DNA of 25,048 bases, taken from DUPH01 sp035449085 (GTDB lineage: Bacteria > Verrucomicrobiota > Kiritimatiellia > RFP12 > UBA1067). Positions 1-8,701 of this stretch are shown here, piece after piece. Numbering within the stretch: the first letter of the stretch is position 1; each line of letters opens with the position of its first letter. The notes under the pieces were generated by a model, which ran no database searches, was not told the origin of the DNA, and saw nothing but the letters and a program-made list of their open reading frames with translations. The stretch is taken from NCBI GenBank assembly GCA_035449085.1, contig DAOTKE010000034.1, positions 1-25,048 of the forward strand, in the 5' to 3' direction. The translations under genes were made by a program, and so were the position numbers.

Positions 1-13
1 CTCTTTCCGCCTA

Positions 14-42
14 TTGTTGCGAAAGCCGGAATATTATATACT
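14..42 (+). promoter_or_regulatory. sigma70-like promoter for the fabH operon
   Basis: A -35 box TTGTTG (14-19) and a -10 box TATACT (37-42) are separated by exactly 17 nt. They match the consensus at 4 of 6 and 5 of 6 positions in a locally AT-rich stretch. Transcription would start near 49, giving a leader of about 35 nt before the ATG at 84. This argues against the in-frame ATG at 45, which would lie before the transcription start. No experimental support. Confidence 0.6.
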
Positions 43-83
43 TTATGTTTTTCCTATCAAAGACAAACTCGGTAGACACCCTC

Positions 84-1067
84 ATGAGTGAACGCACATT
101 GACAGCAAGGATCGTCGGCGTCGGCAAGGCGCTGCCAGAGAAACGGCTGACCAACGCCGACCTCGAAAAGATGGTTGACACCAGCGACGCCTGGATCCGG
201 CAGCGTGTGGGCATCCGCGAACGGCGCATTGCCGCGCCGGGCGAATACACCTCTGACTTTGCCGTCCGGGCGGCCGCCGCGGCGGTGGGCCAAGCGGGCA
301 TGACGGCTGACCAGATCGACCTGATCCTGGTCGCGACCTCCACGCCTGACACGATCTACCCGTCAGTCGCCTGTCTGGTGCAGAAGGCCCTGGGCGCAAC
401 CCACGCGGGCGTACTGGACATCAGTGCCGCCTGCACCGGTTTTGTCTACGGCGCGAGTCTCGCCTGGGGCATGATCCGCTCCGGCTTGATGAAGAACGTG
501 CTGGTCATCGGTGCCGAGGTGAACAGCGCGATCGTCAACTGGAAGGACCGTGACACCTGCATCCTGTTCGGCGACGGTGCAGGCGCCGCCGTGTTCAGTG
601 CGCACCATTCGGAGACGGATGGCGTGCTCTCCGCGAAGCTGGGCGGCGACGGCACGCAGACCGATCTGCTGGAACTGGCCAACAGCGGCATCCGCCCCAA
701 CCCGAATGTGCCGGGACGCTACATCACCATGCAGGGCAACGAAGTCTTCAAGCAGGCGGTGCGCAACATGTCGGAATGTGCCGTGTGCGCGCTCGACCGC
801 GCCGGGCTCACCCCGCACGATGTCTCACTGTTGATTGCCCACCAGGCCAACACCCGTATTATCGAGGCCGTGGCCAAGCGCCTCGATCTGCCCTCCGAAA
901 AGATCTTCCTCAACATCGCTGACTACGGCAACACCTCGGCCGCCACGATCCCGATCGCACTTTGCGAAGCACTGGAACAGGGCCGCCTCAAGAAAAACGA
1001 CGTGCTGGTGATGGTCGCTTTCGGCGCGGGCCTGACGTGGGGCGCCCTCACGATGCGCTGGGCCTGA
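84..1067 (+). CDS. fabH: 3-oxoacyl-[acyl-carrier-protein] synthase III (KAS III)
   Basis: FabH condenses an acyl-CoA primer with malonyl-ACP to start cytoplasmic type II fatty acid synthesis. The 327-residue product has the usual family length. The thiolase-fold triad is visible: Cys117 in ISAACTGF, His253 in IAHQANTR and Asn283 in YGNTSAA, close to E. coli C112/H244/N274. The C-terminal VAFGAGLTWGA motif is also typical. The ATG at 84 is preferred over the in-frame ATG at 45: the family starts just before TARIVGVGKALP, and the promoter places transcription start near 49. No clear Shine-Dalgarno is seen. It is followed after 38 nt by a secreted protein gene and a kinase-like gene on the same strand, an unusual setting because fabH often sits near plsX, fabD or fabG. 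Intact; identity very likely. Confidence 0.95.
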   Translation: MSERTLTARIVGVGKALPEKRLTNADLEKMVDTSDAWIRQRVGIRERRIAAPGEYTSDFAVRAAAAAVGQAGMTADQIDLILVATSTPDTIYPSVACLVQKALGATHAGVLDISAACTGFVYGASLAWGMIRSGLMKNVLVIGAEVNSAIVNWKDRDTCILFGDGAGAAVFSAHHSETDGVLSAKLGGDGTQTDLLELANSGIRPNPNVPGRYITMQGNEVFKQAVRNMSECAVCALDRAGLTPHDVSLLIAHQANTRIIEAVAKRLDLPSEKIFLNIADYGNTSAATIPIALCEALEQGRLKKNDVLVMVAFGAGLTWGALTMRWA

Positions 1068-1105
1068 CCTCTGCCGTGCAGCCCATTCGGTTCAAGATGG
1101 ATGCC

Positions 1106-2173
1106 ATGAGAGCAGCCGTTCTCTGTATGGCGCTCTGCGCCGCCTGTGCCGGTCCGGCGCAGACTGACGGCATACCGGACACGGTGCGCCCTGCCGTGGA
1201 TCATTGCCTGAGACACCTCCGCGCCTGCCAGCTCCCGGACGGCGCGTTCGCGCAGGTCAGTCCGCAGGGCCGCGCCAGCGCACCGGTCTGGATCGTGCCC
1301 TATTTTGCCCATATCGCCGCGCTCGCCCTGCTGGCGCACAGCGAGACGGGGGGGGCGGCCGACGACCGCGCGCGCGCCGGTCGCTGGCTCGATTGGTGTG
1401 CCGCGCACCAGAGTACCGCAGGCTACTGGAACGACTTCGCAGGTACGCTGAGCGCCTATCGCGACACCGGCAGGACCGACGCCTGGGACAGCTCAGCCGC
1501 CCTGTTCCTGCTGGTCGCCGACCGTTTCCGACAGGCCGGGGGCACGCTTGCCGCGTCACACCTCGCGGCCGCCCGCCGCGCACTCGCCTGCCTCGCAAGC
1601 GTGACCGACCCTGCGGACGGCCTGACCTGGGCCAAGCCCGACTATCGCGTGAAGTATCTGATGGACAACATTGAGGTCCGGGCCGGCCAGCTGGCCGCCG
1701 AACGGCTTTTTGCGGCAAACGGACAGAAGACGGAGGCGCAAGACGCGCGAGCACGGGCAGAGCGCCTCGGACGCGCGTTGGCCACATTCTGGCGACCGGA
1801 GCGACAGCGTTTCAGTTATGCCCTGTTGTCCAGTGGATCACATGCCGAAATGCGCGGCAAGCCCTATCCGGACGGGCTGGCGCAGCTCTACGGCCTGGCA
1901 TTTGTCGAGCCGCACGCCGCGTGCTGGGATGCGGTCTGCCGTGATTTTACGCCCGAAACTGGGCCGACGGTCTCGTTCGGCGCCGAGTGGTGGCTGATGG
2001 CGGGCGGGCGCATGGGCGATGAGCCGACGCGCCTTTGGCGGGCACGCGCGAAGGAAGCCGCCGCCGCGTTTACGGATCGCACCTATCTGCACCGGCATGC
2101 GCTCTCGGTCCTGGCGCTGCTGCAAGGCGCGTCCTGGCTCTCGCCGCAGGCGATACCGTCCGACCAACCGTGA
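1106..2173 (+). CDS. secreted alpha-helical protein, possible six-hairpin (alpha/alpha) fold
   Basis: Function unknown. The 355-residue product begins with a likely Sec signal peptide (MRAAVLCMALCAACAGPAQT, cleavage near residues 16-20). It then forms a chain of amphipathic helices. Repeated aromatic/acidic patches such as YWNDFAGTLSAYRDTG, AWDSSAALFLLVADRF and SFGAEWWLMAGG resemble (alpha/alpha)6-barrel enzymes of the six-hairpin glycosidase or terpenoid-cyclase type. That is fold impression only; no catalytic residue can be named. An ATG at 1097 is an alternative start three codons upstream. The open frame extends back into fabH, but that part lacks protein-like character. It lies 38 nt after fabH and 10 nt before the kinase-like gene, so the three are probably co-transcribed. 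A cell-envelope or glycan role is inferred from the neighbours. Confidence 0.6.
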   Translation: MRAAVLCMALCAACAGPAQTDGIPDTVRPAVDHCLRHLRACQLPDGAFAQVSPQGRASAPVWIVPYFAHIAALALLAHSETGGAADDRARAGRWLDWCAAHQSTAGYWNDFAGTLSAYRDTGRTDAWDSSAALFLLVADRFRQAGGTLAASHLAAARRALACLASVTDPADGLTWAKPDYRVKYLMDNIEVRAGQLAAERLFAANGQKTEAQDARARAERLGRALATFWRPERQRFSYALLSSGSHAEMRGKPYPDGLAQLYGLAFVEPHAACWDAVCRDFTPETGPTVSFGAEWWLMAGGRMGDEPTRLWRARAKEAAAAFTDRTYLHRHALSVLALLQGASWLSPQAIPSDQP

Positions 2174-2183
2174 AGGAATCAAG

Positions 2184-2972
2184 ATGCGTGCACTGAAAAG
2201 ATGGTGGCGGCGCCGGCGTGCGTGGCGCGCGGCGCAACCGCGCCTGGAGGCCAACTACCGGGCAGCGGCGGAACGGCTGTTCGGCGGGCCGGTCACCTGG
2301 CGCACGGCCGGCGGACGCGGACGCGATGTGGTCTGCCAGATCCTGTGCGCGGGGAATCCGGTCGGATACCTACGCATGGTCGTCCCCACGTGCGCGCCCT
2401 CGGCACCGGCCTCAAACGGCCTGCCGTTCATATCGCTACCGTCTGAGGAAAAGCTGGCGCGCGAATGGCGGGCCTATGCCCTCGGTGCCCCGCTCGGGCT
2501 CACGCCACAGCCGCTGTGGCGCGACGCGCAGGGCATGATCAGCGGCTACCGCGATGCCCGGCCGCTAGAGGAGGAGGCTAGACGTAGCGGACGTTCGCGC
2601 CTGGCGCTCGCGACTGAGGCTTTATCGGCCATCGCCCGCCTGCATGCCGCCGGGGTGACGCACATGGACATGAGCCTCGCGAACATCTTGCGCGACCGCG
2701 CCTCCGGCACCCTGCTTTTCGTGGATTTCGAATACGGAGCGGCACCTGGACTCTCCGTCGAACAGCAATGCCTCTACGACTATCTCAGGCTGTTGGAAAG
2801 CATCTGGAAGTTCTTGCCAGACGACGAACGCGCCGCAGCCGTTGGCATGTGGGGCGAGGCCTACAAAAACCACGCGCCCGCCACAGTACGCGCAGCAGAT
2901 CTTACGCCGCTGCGGCCCGCGCTCGGACGCGTGCTGGCGGCACCGGAACTGGCACCGCTCTTTCAGTCGTGA
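2184..2972 (+). CDS. small kinase-like protein (LPS kinase / RIO-like fold)
   Basis: 262 residues with a protein-kinase-like core. The catalytic loop is HxDxxxxN (His160, Asp162, Asn167 in HMDMSLANIL), followed by a DFG-equivalent DFE at Asp181 in FVDFEYG. An alpha-C-like EEKLAREWRAY helix lies about residues 87-97. This pattern is known from the Kdo/WaaP lipopolysaccharide kinase and related small-molecule kinase families. The expected ATP-anchoring beta3 lysine is not obvious: the matching strand reads VGYLRMVV, with Arg. The very basic N-terminus (MRALKRWWRRRR) could bind membrane or LPS. The start at 2184 has a GGAA Shine-Dalgarno at 2174-2178 and lies 10 nt after the upstream stop. Most likely it phosphorylates a lipid A-core or other envelope sugar; substrate unknown. 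An aminoglycoside-phosphotransferase-like role is an alternative. Confidence 0.65.
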   Translation: MRALKRWWRRRRAWRAAQPRLEANYRAAAERLFGGPVTWRTAGGRGRDVVCQILCAGNPVGYLRMVVPTCAPSAPASNGLPFISLPSEEKLAREWRAYALGAPLGLTPQPLWRDAQGMISGYRDARPLEEEARRSGRSRLALATEALSAIARLHAAGVTHMDMSLANILRDRASGTLLFVDFEYGAAPGLSVEQQCLYDYLRLLESIWKFLPDDERAAAVGMWGEAYKNHAPATVRAADLTPLRPALGRVLAAPELAPLFQS

Positions 2973-3022
2973 GCGGACAACACGGGAGCGGCGGACGGGA
3001 ACGCCCGCGCCCCCGACTCGTC

Positions 3023-3874
3023 TCAGGCGCGTCCCTTGGCCTTAAGGAACTCGATGCATCCGCGAATGTTGTTGAGCGTGTTCGGATCCGCCTCGCTCTC
3101 CACAATGTACCACTCGGTCACATCCGCCTCGGCAGCCGCGAAGACCTCGTCCCACTTCACGCCCTGCTTGCCTTCAGGCACCTGCCCCAGGATGCCGGGG
3201 CCGGGGTAGATCTCCTTCGCGTGCAGCGTGCGCGAGCGGTTCGGGAACTTCTTGAGCCAGGCGACCGGATCCTCGCCGGCCGAGACCACGTGGCCGACAT
3301 CCATCTGCTGGCAGACGTCGGGCGACGCATGGCTGAAGAAGATCTCCCACTTGCAGACGCCGTCGAACTTGTCTTTGAACTCGTGCTGGTGATTGTGGTA
3401 GCCCACATACATGCCGGCCGCCTTGGCGGTCACCGCAGCCTCCGAGAAGAGCTTCGCAAAATCGATCCAGCCCTGGGCGTCCTTGGCGTTCATGCCCGGC
3501 ACCATCAGGTACTTGTTGCCGATCTCCCGGTTGAACTCGATGGTTTTGGCGATATTCTGCGGCTTGATCGTATCGAGTCCCGTGTGGGTACCGCAAGCGA
3601 CCAGCCCAACGTCATCCAGGATCTGCTTCAGCTCTTTGGCGGTCTTGCCGTAATAACCGGCGAACTCCACGCCGACGTATCCCATCTCCTTGATCGCCTT
3701 AAGCGTGCCGACCAAATCCTTTTCGCACAGCTTGCGCACAGAGTAGAGCTGCACGCCAACCTGGATCTTGGCCTTTTTGCCGACCCGTGCGGCGGCCTGT
3801 GACAGCACCGGTGTGGCGAGTGCCAGACCGGCGGCTCCGGCCTTGATAAAACCGCGGCGAGAAAACTGCATCAT
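3023..3874 (-). CDS. Tat-exported sugar phosphate isomerase/epimerase-like TIM-barrel protein
   Basis: 283 residues. The N-terminus carries a twin-arginine signal, SRRGFIKAGAAGLALATPVL, so the protein is exported folded to the periplasm. The rest matches the xylose-isomerase-like TIM barrel family (AP endonuclease 2 / IolE-like). Characteristic pieces are VGVQLYSVRK, YVGVEFAGYYG, GYHNHQHEF, QQMDVGHVV and WYIVESE, which supply the usual Glu/His/Asp/Glu metal ligands. Such proteins are common in PVC and Bacteroidetes bacteria near sugar-oxidation genes and probably isomerise or epimerise an oxidised sugar; the substrate cannot be named. The start at 3874 (or ATG at 3871) has an AAGGGGAAG Shine-Dalgarno. 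Single gene, converging with the kinase-like gene with a 50-nt gap that shows no clear terminator. Confidence 0.85.
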   Translation of the reverse strand: MMQFSRRGFIKAGAAGLALATPVLSQAAARVGKKAKIQVGVQLYSVRKLCEKDLVGTLKAIKEMGYVGVEFAGYYGKTAKELKQILDDVGLVACGTHTGLDTIKPQNIAKTIEFNREIGNKYLMVPGMNAKDAQGWIDFAKLFSEAAVTAKAAGMYVGYHNHQHEFKDKFDGVCKWEIFFSHASPDVCQQMDVGHVVSAGEDPVAWLKKFPNRSRTLHAKEIYPGPGILGQVPEGKQGVKWDEVFAAAEADVTEWYIVESEADPNTLNNIRGCIEFLKAKGRA

Positions 3875-3904
3875 GAGATCTTCCCCTTCTTTGTAGTCCG
3901 TGTC

Positions 3905-3921
3905 CGTTCCAAACCGGAACG
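3905..3921. promoter_or_regulatory. 17-nt inverted repeat upstream of the Tat isomerase gene (possible operator)
   Basis: CGTTCC and GGAACG form perfect 6-nt arms around a 5-nt AAACC spacer, 31 nt before the isomerase-like start codon. The 229-nt divergent gap (3875-4103) also holds a weaker GGGCAG/CTGCCC pair (3931-3955). The symmetry and size suit a dimeric repressor site such as a LacI-type site, or a leader hairpin. No convincing -35/-10 pair was found on either strand of the gap. Confidence 0.3.
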
Positions 3922-4103
3922 TAGAATCAAGGGCAGTATCTCAAAAAACCTGCCCCGCCGCAATAACGCCACGCGGCGAGGACGGCTCTGATTCCCGGAT
4001 TACCGGCTAGACAGTTATACGCGCCACACGGTATTATCACACCGTCTTCCGTGAATGCTGATTTGCCCCGTGATTTGAAATATGCCGCAAAAAAGGAGCA
4101 GCC

Positions 4104-7100
4104 ATGAAACCGATCCATCCAGCGATGTTTTACACGCTTGCCGCCGCAGCCGCTCTCTTTGGGGCCAGCCGGGTTGCTGCCGTGGAGCACTTCATGAAAG
4201 CCAACGACGCGATGGACACCTCGTCGTTCAACACCGGTGTACAGTGGGACGACGGGCAGGCCCCCAAAGCCGGCGACACCTACGTGGCGAACCATCAGAT
4301 GCGCACGCCCGGTTCAGGCAGTAGCCACACGTTTGCGGGTGACCTGTTGACCGTCACCAGCAGCATACTCTGGAAAGGCCCTGACGGCGCCTCGGTCACG
4401 GTTCCTGCCATGGTCCTGCGCGGCAGGGTCTCTCACGGCTTAGGCAACTGCACAGGCAAGATCTACGGTAACATCACCATTCCGGCGGATGCAGCGGCAT
4501 CCTTCAGCACCGGTGTTGAAGAGGATCTCCGTATCTTCCACGTTTACGCCCCGCTCACCGGCAGCGGCTCACTGCTCCTCTTTATCCCGCGCCGCTCGTC
4601 CCACATGAAAGAGATCCGACTGGCAGCCGACAACACGGCCTTTACCGGCCCCATCACGCTCGTCGGCAAAGGCAAGCTCACGCTCAGCAACGAGAACAAT
4701 CTGGGCGGCAATCCGCCGGAGTGGAACCCCCGCCAGTTAACCTTGAATGGTTCGGTCCTGCGTATCCAATCCGATCTGACGCTCGACGACACCAACCGCG
4801 GCATCTGGCTCAGCAACATGACCGTCACGGCCTCGGACGTCTACCCCGGTGGACGTTTTGAGATTGCCAACAACATCACCTCGACCATCGCCTGCGTGAT
4901 TGGCGGCGAGGGGCCTTTCGAAAAGATCGACCTGGGCACGCTGATTCTGACGGCCACCAACACATACACAGGCCCTACCATTGTCAGTGCCGGTACGCTG
5001 CTGATCAACAAACAGCGCCACCAACGCCAGCCCCTCGCTGTCTGTAGCAGCCAACGCGGCGTTCGGAGGCACTGGAACCGTGTACGGTACCGCAACCTTC
5101 GCGTCCGGTGCCGGACTCGCGCTCGCCGGCAACGGGTACGGAACCCTGACGCTTGCGCATGAGGCGGGCGTTACGCTCGACGCTGCCAGAATGACGTTCG
5201 ACCTGCGTGACCCAGCCGACGGAGACTCCGACTGTCTCGCACTGGACGGACCGCTCACTTTGACCGGCGCGGGTACTGTGACCGTCACGTTGCCAGAAAG
5301 CGGACTGCCTCCCGGTCGTTACCCGCTCGTCACCTATCCTTCCTATAGCGGTGACGGCATCCTCACCCTGACGGTTTCTTATCCGAATGCCAACCTGGTG
5401 ATTGGCGAAACCGCTGTGACTCTGGAGGTGGCCGGCTCGGGCACCACACCGCGCATGGTCTGGCAAGGTCACGCGGAAAACAACACCTGGGATTTCACGG
5501 CCGGCAACTGGTTGCCCGCTGACGCCCCCTTCATCAATGGCGTCGATGTGTTGTTCGACGACCGCGGCATCGCCTCTGCACCGGTGACACTCGCGACGGA
5601 CATCACGCCGCACGACATCACGCTGGCCACGACCAACAGGGCCTATACGCTGGACACGGGGGCGTTCACGCTCACAGCACACGATGTGTCCAAATTCGGC
5701 ACTGCTGCTCTGACGCTGAAAGGCCGTCACCAATACAACTCCCTGACTGTCGGCCAGGCCAACGATAGTGTGTATGATGGCGGCGGCGCCCTGACGCTGG
5801 CAGGCACGCTCGCCATCGCCACGACGGCCACCATACTACCCAGCGCGGGAACCTTCACCCAGCAGGCGACGGCGGTGATCGAGGGCACCGGCGGCATCAT
5901 GATCGGCGCCACAGCCAACCTGTACGGTACCAACACCTTTGACGGCACCATGACATTCGGATATGCCAACCAGACGAAAACCTTCACGCTTTACAATGCC
6001 CTTGCGCTCGGCGCGACAAATGGCGGCACCGTGTTGCGTGGTGGCACGTCTTCCGGTTACAACCGTTTGGTGCTCGCCGATGGCATCACCGTGACCGACG
6101 AGACGCTGACTGTCACAGGCGGAAGCGGGTTACGCGCGGGGTTATGGTGCGCCTCTGGCGGCACGGCCTGCTGGGATGGCGACATCCGGATTGCCTCGGA
6201 CGGCCAGTTACAGATCGGCTGCTACAACAACGGCACCTTTTCGATCGGTTCGCTCGGGCGAACCACCATCACCAACGCCGGTTCCACCACGCTAAACATT
6301 CGCGACGCAGGCACGCTGGTGTTGAACAGTCGCCTCACCATGCCAACGGCCAGCCTCTCGCGTGACGACAGCGGCACACTGCGTATCCACTCCAGTAGCA
6401 ATGTGGTGTCCGGTCTCAACATCCTGCAAGGGACGGTCCGACTTTATGCCGATCCGGTTTTCGCCAGCACCCCCTTCCTGACCATCGGCAAGTCATCCAA
6501 TGACAACATCGGCAACAAGGCCACGCTGGATCTCAACGGCCGTACGCTCGTGCTCAACCGCATTACCGACCAGCACGGTGACGCCTTCAATGGCACAGAG
6601 AACGAAGGCTACCAACGAATTCTCTGCACCGCACCCTCCACGTTGATCGTGAACGCTAGTAGTGCCAGCAGCTACGCACGCGTCGGCAGCATCATGAGCG
6701 GACCGCTCACCTTTATCAAGAGCGGCAGCGCCACATTCACTCTCGGACAGACCAACGCCCTTTCCGGCGCTGTGGTCGTCAGTAACGGCGTGCTCGCCGT
6801 AACCGCTACCGGCAGCTTCGGGCTCAATGCCCACCAGATCATCATCGCGGGCGGAACCCTCTCGCTCTCCAACAACACCGCCATCTGCGAAGCGGCCTCC
6901 GTCACCTTCGCAGAAAACGGCACGGGCGTAATCGACCTCCCGAACGGTGTGAACGTCACCGTCGATACGCTCTGGTTCGGGGAGAGGCAGCGCGTCGGCG
7001 GCACCTACGGCGCACCGGGCAGCGGCGCTCAGAATGTGGACGCCACCCGTTTCTCCGGCACGGGCCTACTGACCGTTCGGCGCGGCAACGGCGGCACGAT

Positions 7101-7116
7101 ATTGACCGTCAATTAA
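4104..7116 (+). pseudogene. autotransporter-associated beta-strand repeat protein, broken by a single +1 frameshift
   Basis: A secreted, surface-type protein of about 1000 residues when read through. It starts at ATG 4104 behind a strong AAGGAG site (about 4093-4098) and has a Sec signal peptide (MKPIHPAMFYTLAAAAALFG, cleavage near SRVAA). The body is Thr/Gly/Asn-rich beta-helix sequence with typical PATR units, for example LTATNTYTGPTIVSAGTLLI and FTLGQTNALSGAVVVSNGVL. The end (LWFGERQRVGGTYGAPGSGA, then FSGTGLLTVRR) matches the usual tail of this family; no transporter barrel or PEP-CTERM anchor is visible. The frame breaks at 5010-5012, where CAACAAACAGC carries one extra A. Skipping it restores the sequence into the frame that is open to 7116; without the shift the first part ends at 5162. 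It could be a real mutation, an assembly error or a slippage-controlled site. The function is probably adhesive or structural. Confidence 0.8.
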
Positions 7117-7124
7117 AACCGCAG

Positions 7125-7690
7125 GGCACCAGGGCCGTGCTCGCATGAGGCCGACCAGGGCCGCGCCGATCACGGGCGATTCGTCCACGCGGATCAGCTC
7201 TTAGGCGATGCCGCGCGGCTGGAGCAAGGCGGCCAGCTCGCGCTGCACGCGTTGCGCGAAATCCGCCGTCAGCGTCCGGTAATAGGTGGCGCCGTCCACG
7301 TTCACGCACACCGGGCGGGCCGGATCACGTCCCTCGCCGGTTTTGAGAATCGCCGAGGCCAGGTTCACGGCCGTCAGCGCCGCCGCGCGCAGCACGGTCA
7401 AGCCGAGCCGGCCCAAGTAGGCACCCGGAATCATCTTCTCAAACGTGTAATGTCCCGGGTCAATCCTGTGCGTGTCCCTTATCGTCGATGGACACCACCG
7501 CAGCGCGCAGATTGGTGCCGCCCGCATCCAGCACCACCACAGGGGGCCCCGTCTTCACAGGCCGGTCAACCGAGATGAACGACGGGGCATCATCAGCGAC
7601 GACGGCCTGCCGACCAAACCGGCCTCCATCTCATGGACAAATGCGGTCAGAAGCCAAAATCACCACCCGCTTCGACGAAATGATCGGGAC
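7125..7690 (-). pseudogene. degraded hexokinase (eukaryotic-type hexokinase family) remnant
   Basis: Read on the minus strand, pieces of one hexokinase remain in the right order. First is an N-terminal piece, TAFVHEMEAGLVGRPSSL (about 7585-7640). Then, after a one-base frame change, comes the phosphate-binding stretch PVVVLDAGGTNLRAAVVSID (about 7480-7545). Next is a jump directly to the C-terminal GHYTFEKMIPGAYLGRL (about 7410-7465), and then the final RVDESPVIGAALVGLM (about 7145-7195). Between the second and third pieces most of the catalytic domain, roughly 200 or more codons, is missing and the frame changes again. An in-frame TAA (7201-7203) interrupts the last domain. Intact members of the family phosphorylate glucose with ATP. 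With at least four lesions this copy cannot make an active enzyme. The boundaries are approximate. Confidence 0.8.
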
Positions 7691-7805
7691 GGCGGTGCTG
7701 CCATGAAGGGGGCAAGGCGACCGGTCTCGGCAGGTGTCGAGTCGTAACATCTCGTTCCCGTCGCCCGGTCGATGCCGGACGATTCCCGTCGAAAAAGATG
7801 AATCG

Positions 7806-8689
7806 ATGATTGGAACCATTCTGTTGATGAATGCGCTTTCGTTGAACGGAAGTTGGGAGTTCCGCTTCGAAGAGGGGAAATCCTTTAAGGAGGCCGGCGG
7901 CCCCGCGTTCGAGGCAACGGATACAATGCCCGTGCCAGGATGCTTCGACGCCATGCCAAAGTGGTATATGAAGCGCGGCACAGGATTGTACCGCAAGACG
8001 TTCACGCTTGAACGGGGTGTGGAACGGACTTGGCTGGTCATCGACGGCATGGGGCTTTACGGCAAGTTCTGGATCGACGGCAGGGAAATCGGCACCAACG
8101 ACCTGCCGTGGAGCAAGGTGGAGATCCCGGCCGGTGCGTTGGCCGCAGGAGACCATACGCTTGTGCGGCGGTCGACAACCGCTTTGACTGGAGCTATCAG
8201 AAGCTCGTCCGCCCCTACTACGACTTCCACTGCTGGGGCGGTTTCTTCCACGGCGTGTGGCTGTCGTTTGACAACCGCAAACTCTTTGTCCGCACACGCG
8301 ACTACACGACCGGCACCGTCGAGATCGAAGCCGTGAATTTCACGTCCGGCGACTTCGATGCGACGCTTGTTTTTGACGGTAAAAACGAGACCCAAGTGTC
8401 ATTCAAGCATTTCCGCGCGACCGTGAAGGTGCCGGACTTTAAACTCTGGAGCCCCGACCACCCGAATCTCCACACCGTCACACTTAAACAGTCGACCGAG
8501 GCCCCCACTCTCACCGCCCGCTTCGGTGTGCGGACGATCGAGGCCCGCAACGGCGGACTCTACTTGAACGGCAAACGGCTTTTCCTGAAGGGCGCGAAAC
8601 GTCATGCCGATGATGTCTATGGTGTATTATTGCGCGATGGCGACGCCGCGCGTTATCGCTTCAACGCCGTCAGGTGTTGGTTGGCGTGA
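7806..8689 (+). pseudogene. truncated, frameshifted GH2-family glycosidase (beta-galactosidase/glucuronidase-like)
   Basis: The first 118 or so residues form the jelly-roll sugar-binding domain of GH2 enzymes (LNGSWEFRFEEGKSF, GTGLYRKTFTLERG, GMGLYGKFWIDGREIG). Near 8164-8168 one base is missing: GDHTLV continues as AAVDNRFDWSYQKL in the next frame. From there the immunoglobulin-like domain and the start of the TIM barrel can be read (RFGVRTIEARNGGLYLNGKR, FLKGAKRH, FNAVR). The sequence then stops at 8687-8689, before the acid/base and nucleophile glutamates, so about half the usual protein is lost. No signal peptide is clear; ATG 7827 is an alternative start. It lies between the hexokinase remnant and the XylR-like regulator, which may once have controlled it. 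Confidence 0.8.
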
Positions 8690-8701
8690 CTGCACCCGAA
8701 C

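Noticed and set aside
1204..1787. Long open frames on both strands overlapping the secreted helical protein gene
   Set aside because: They are Arg/Pro/Gly-rich shadow frames typical of GC-rich coding DNA, with no recognisable domain; the plus frame from 1106 has a signal peptide and protein-like composition.
2768..3802. 344-codon plus-strand frame opposite the Tat isomerase gene
   Set aside because: The minus strand encodes a clear Tat signal and TIM-barrel motifs; the plus frame is its antisense and has no domain.
5007..5015. Programmed ribosomal frameshift site in the beta-repeat gene
   Set aside because: The change needed is +1 at AACAAAC, with no slow codon, stop or stimulatory structure that would suit known +1 or -1 sites; mutation or sequencing error is simpler.
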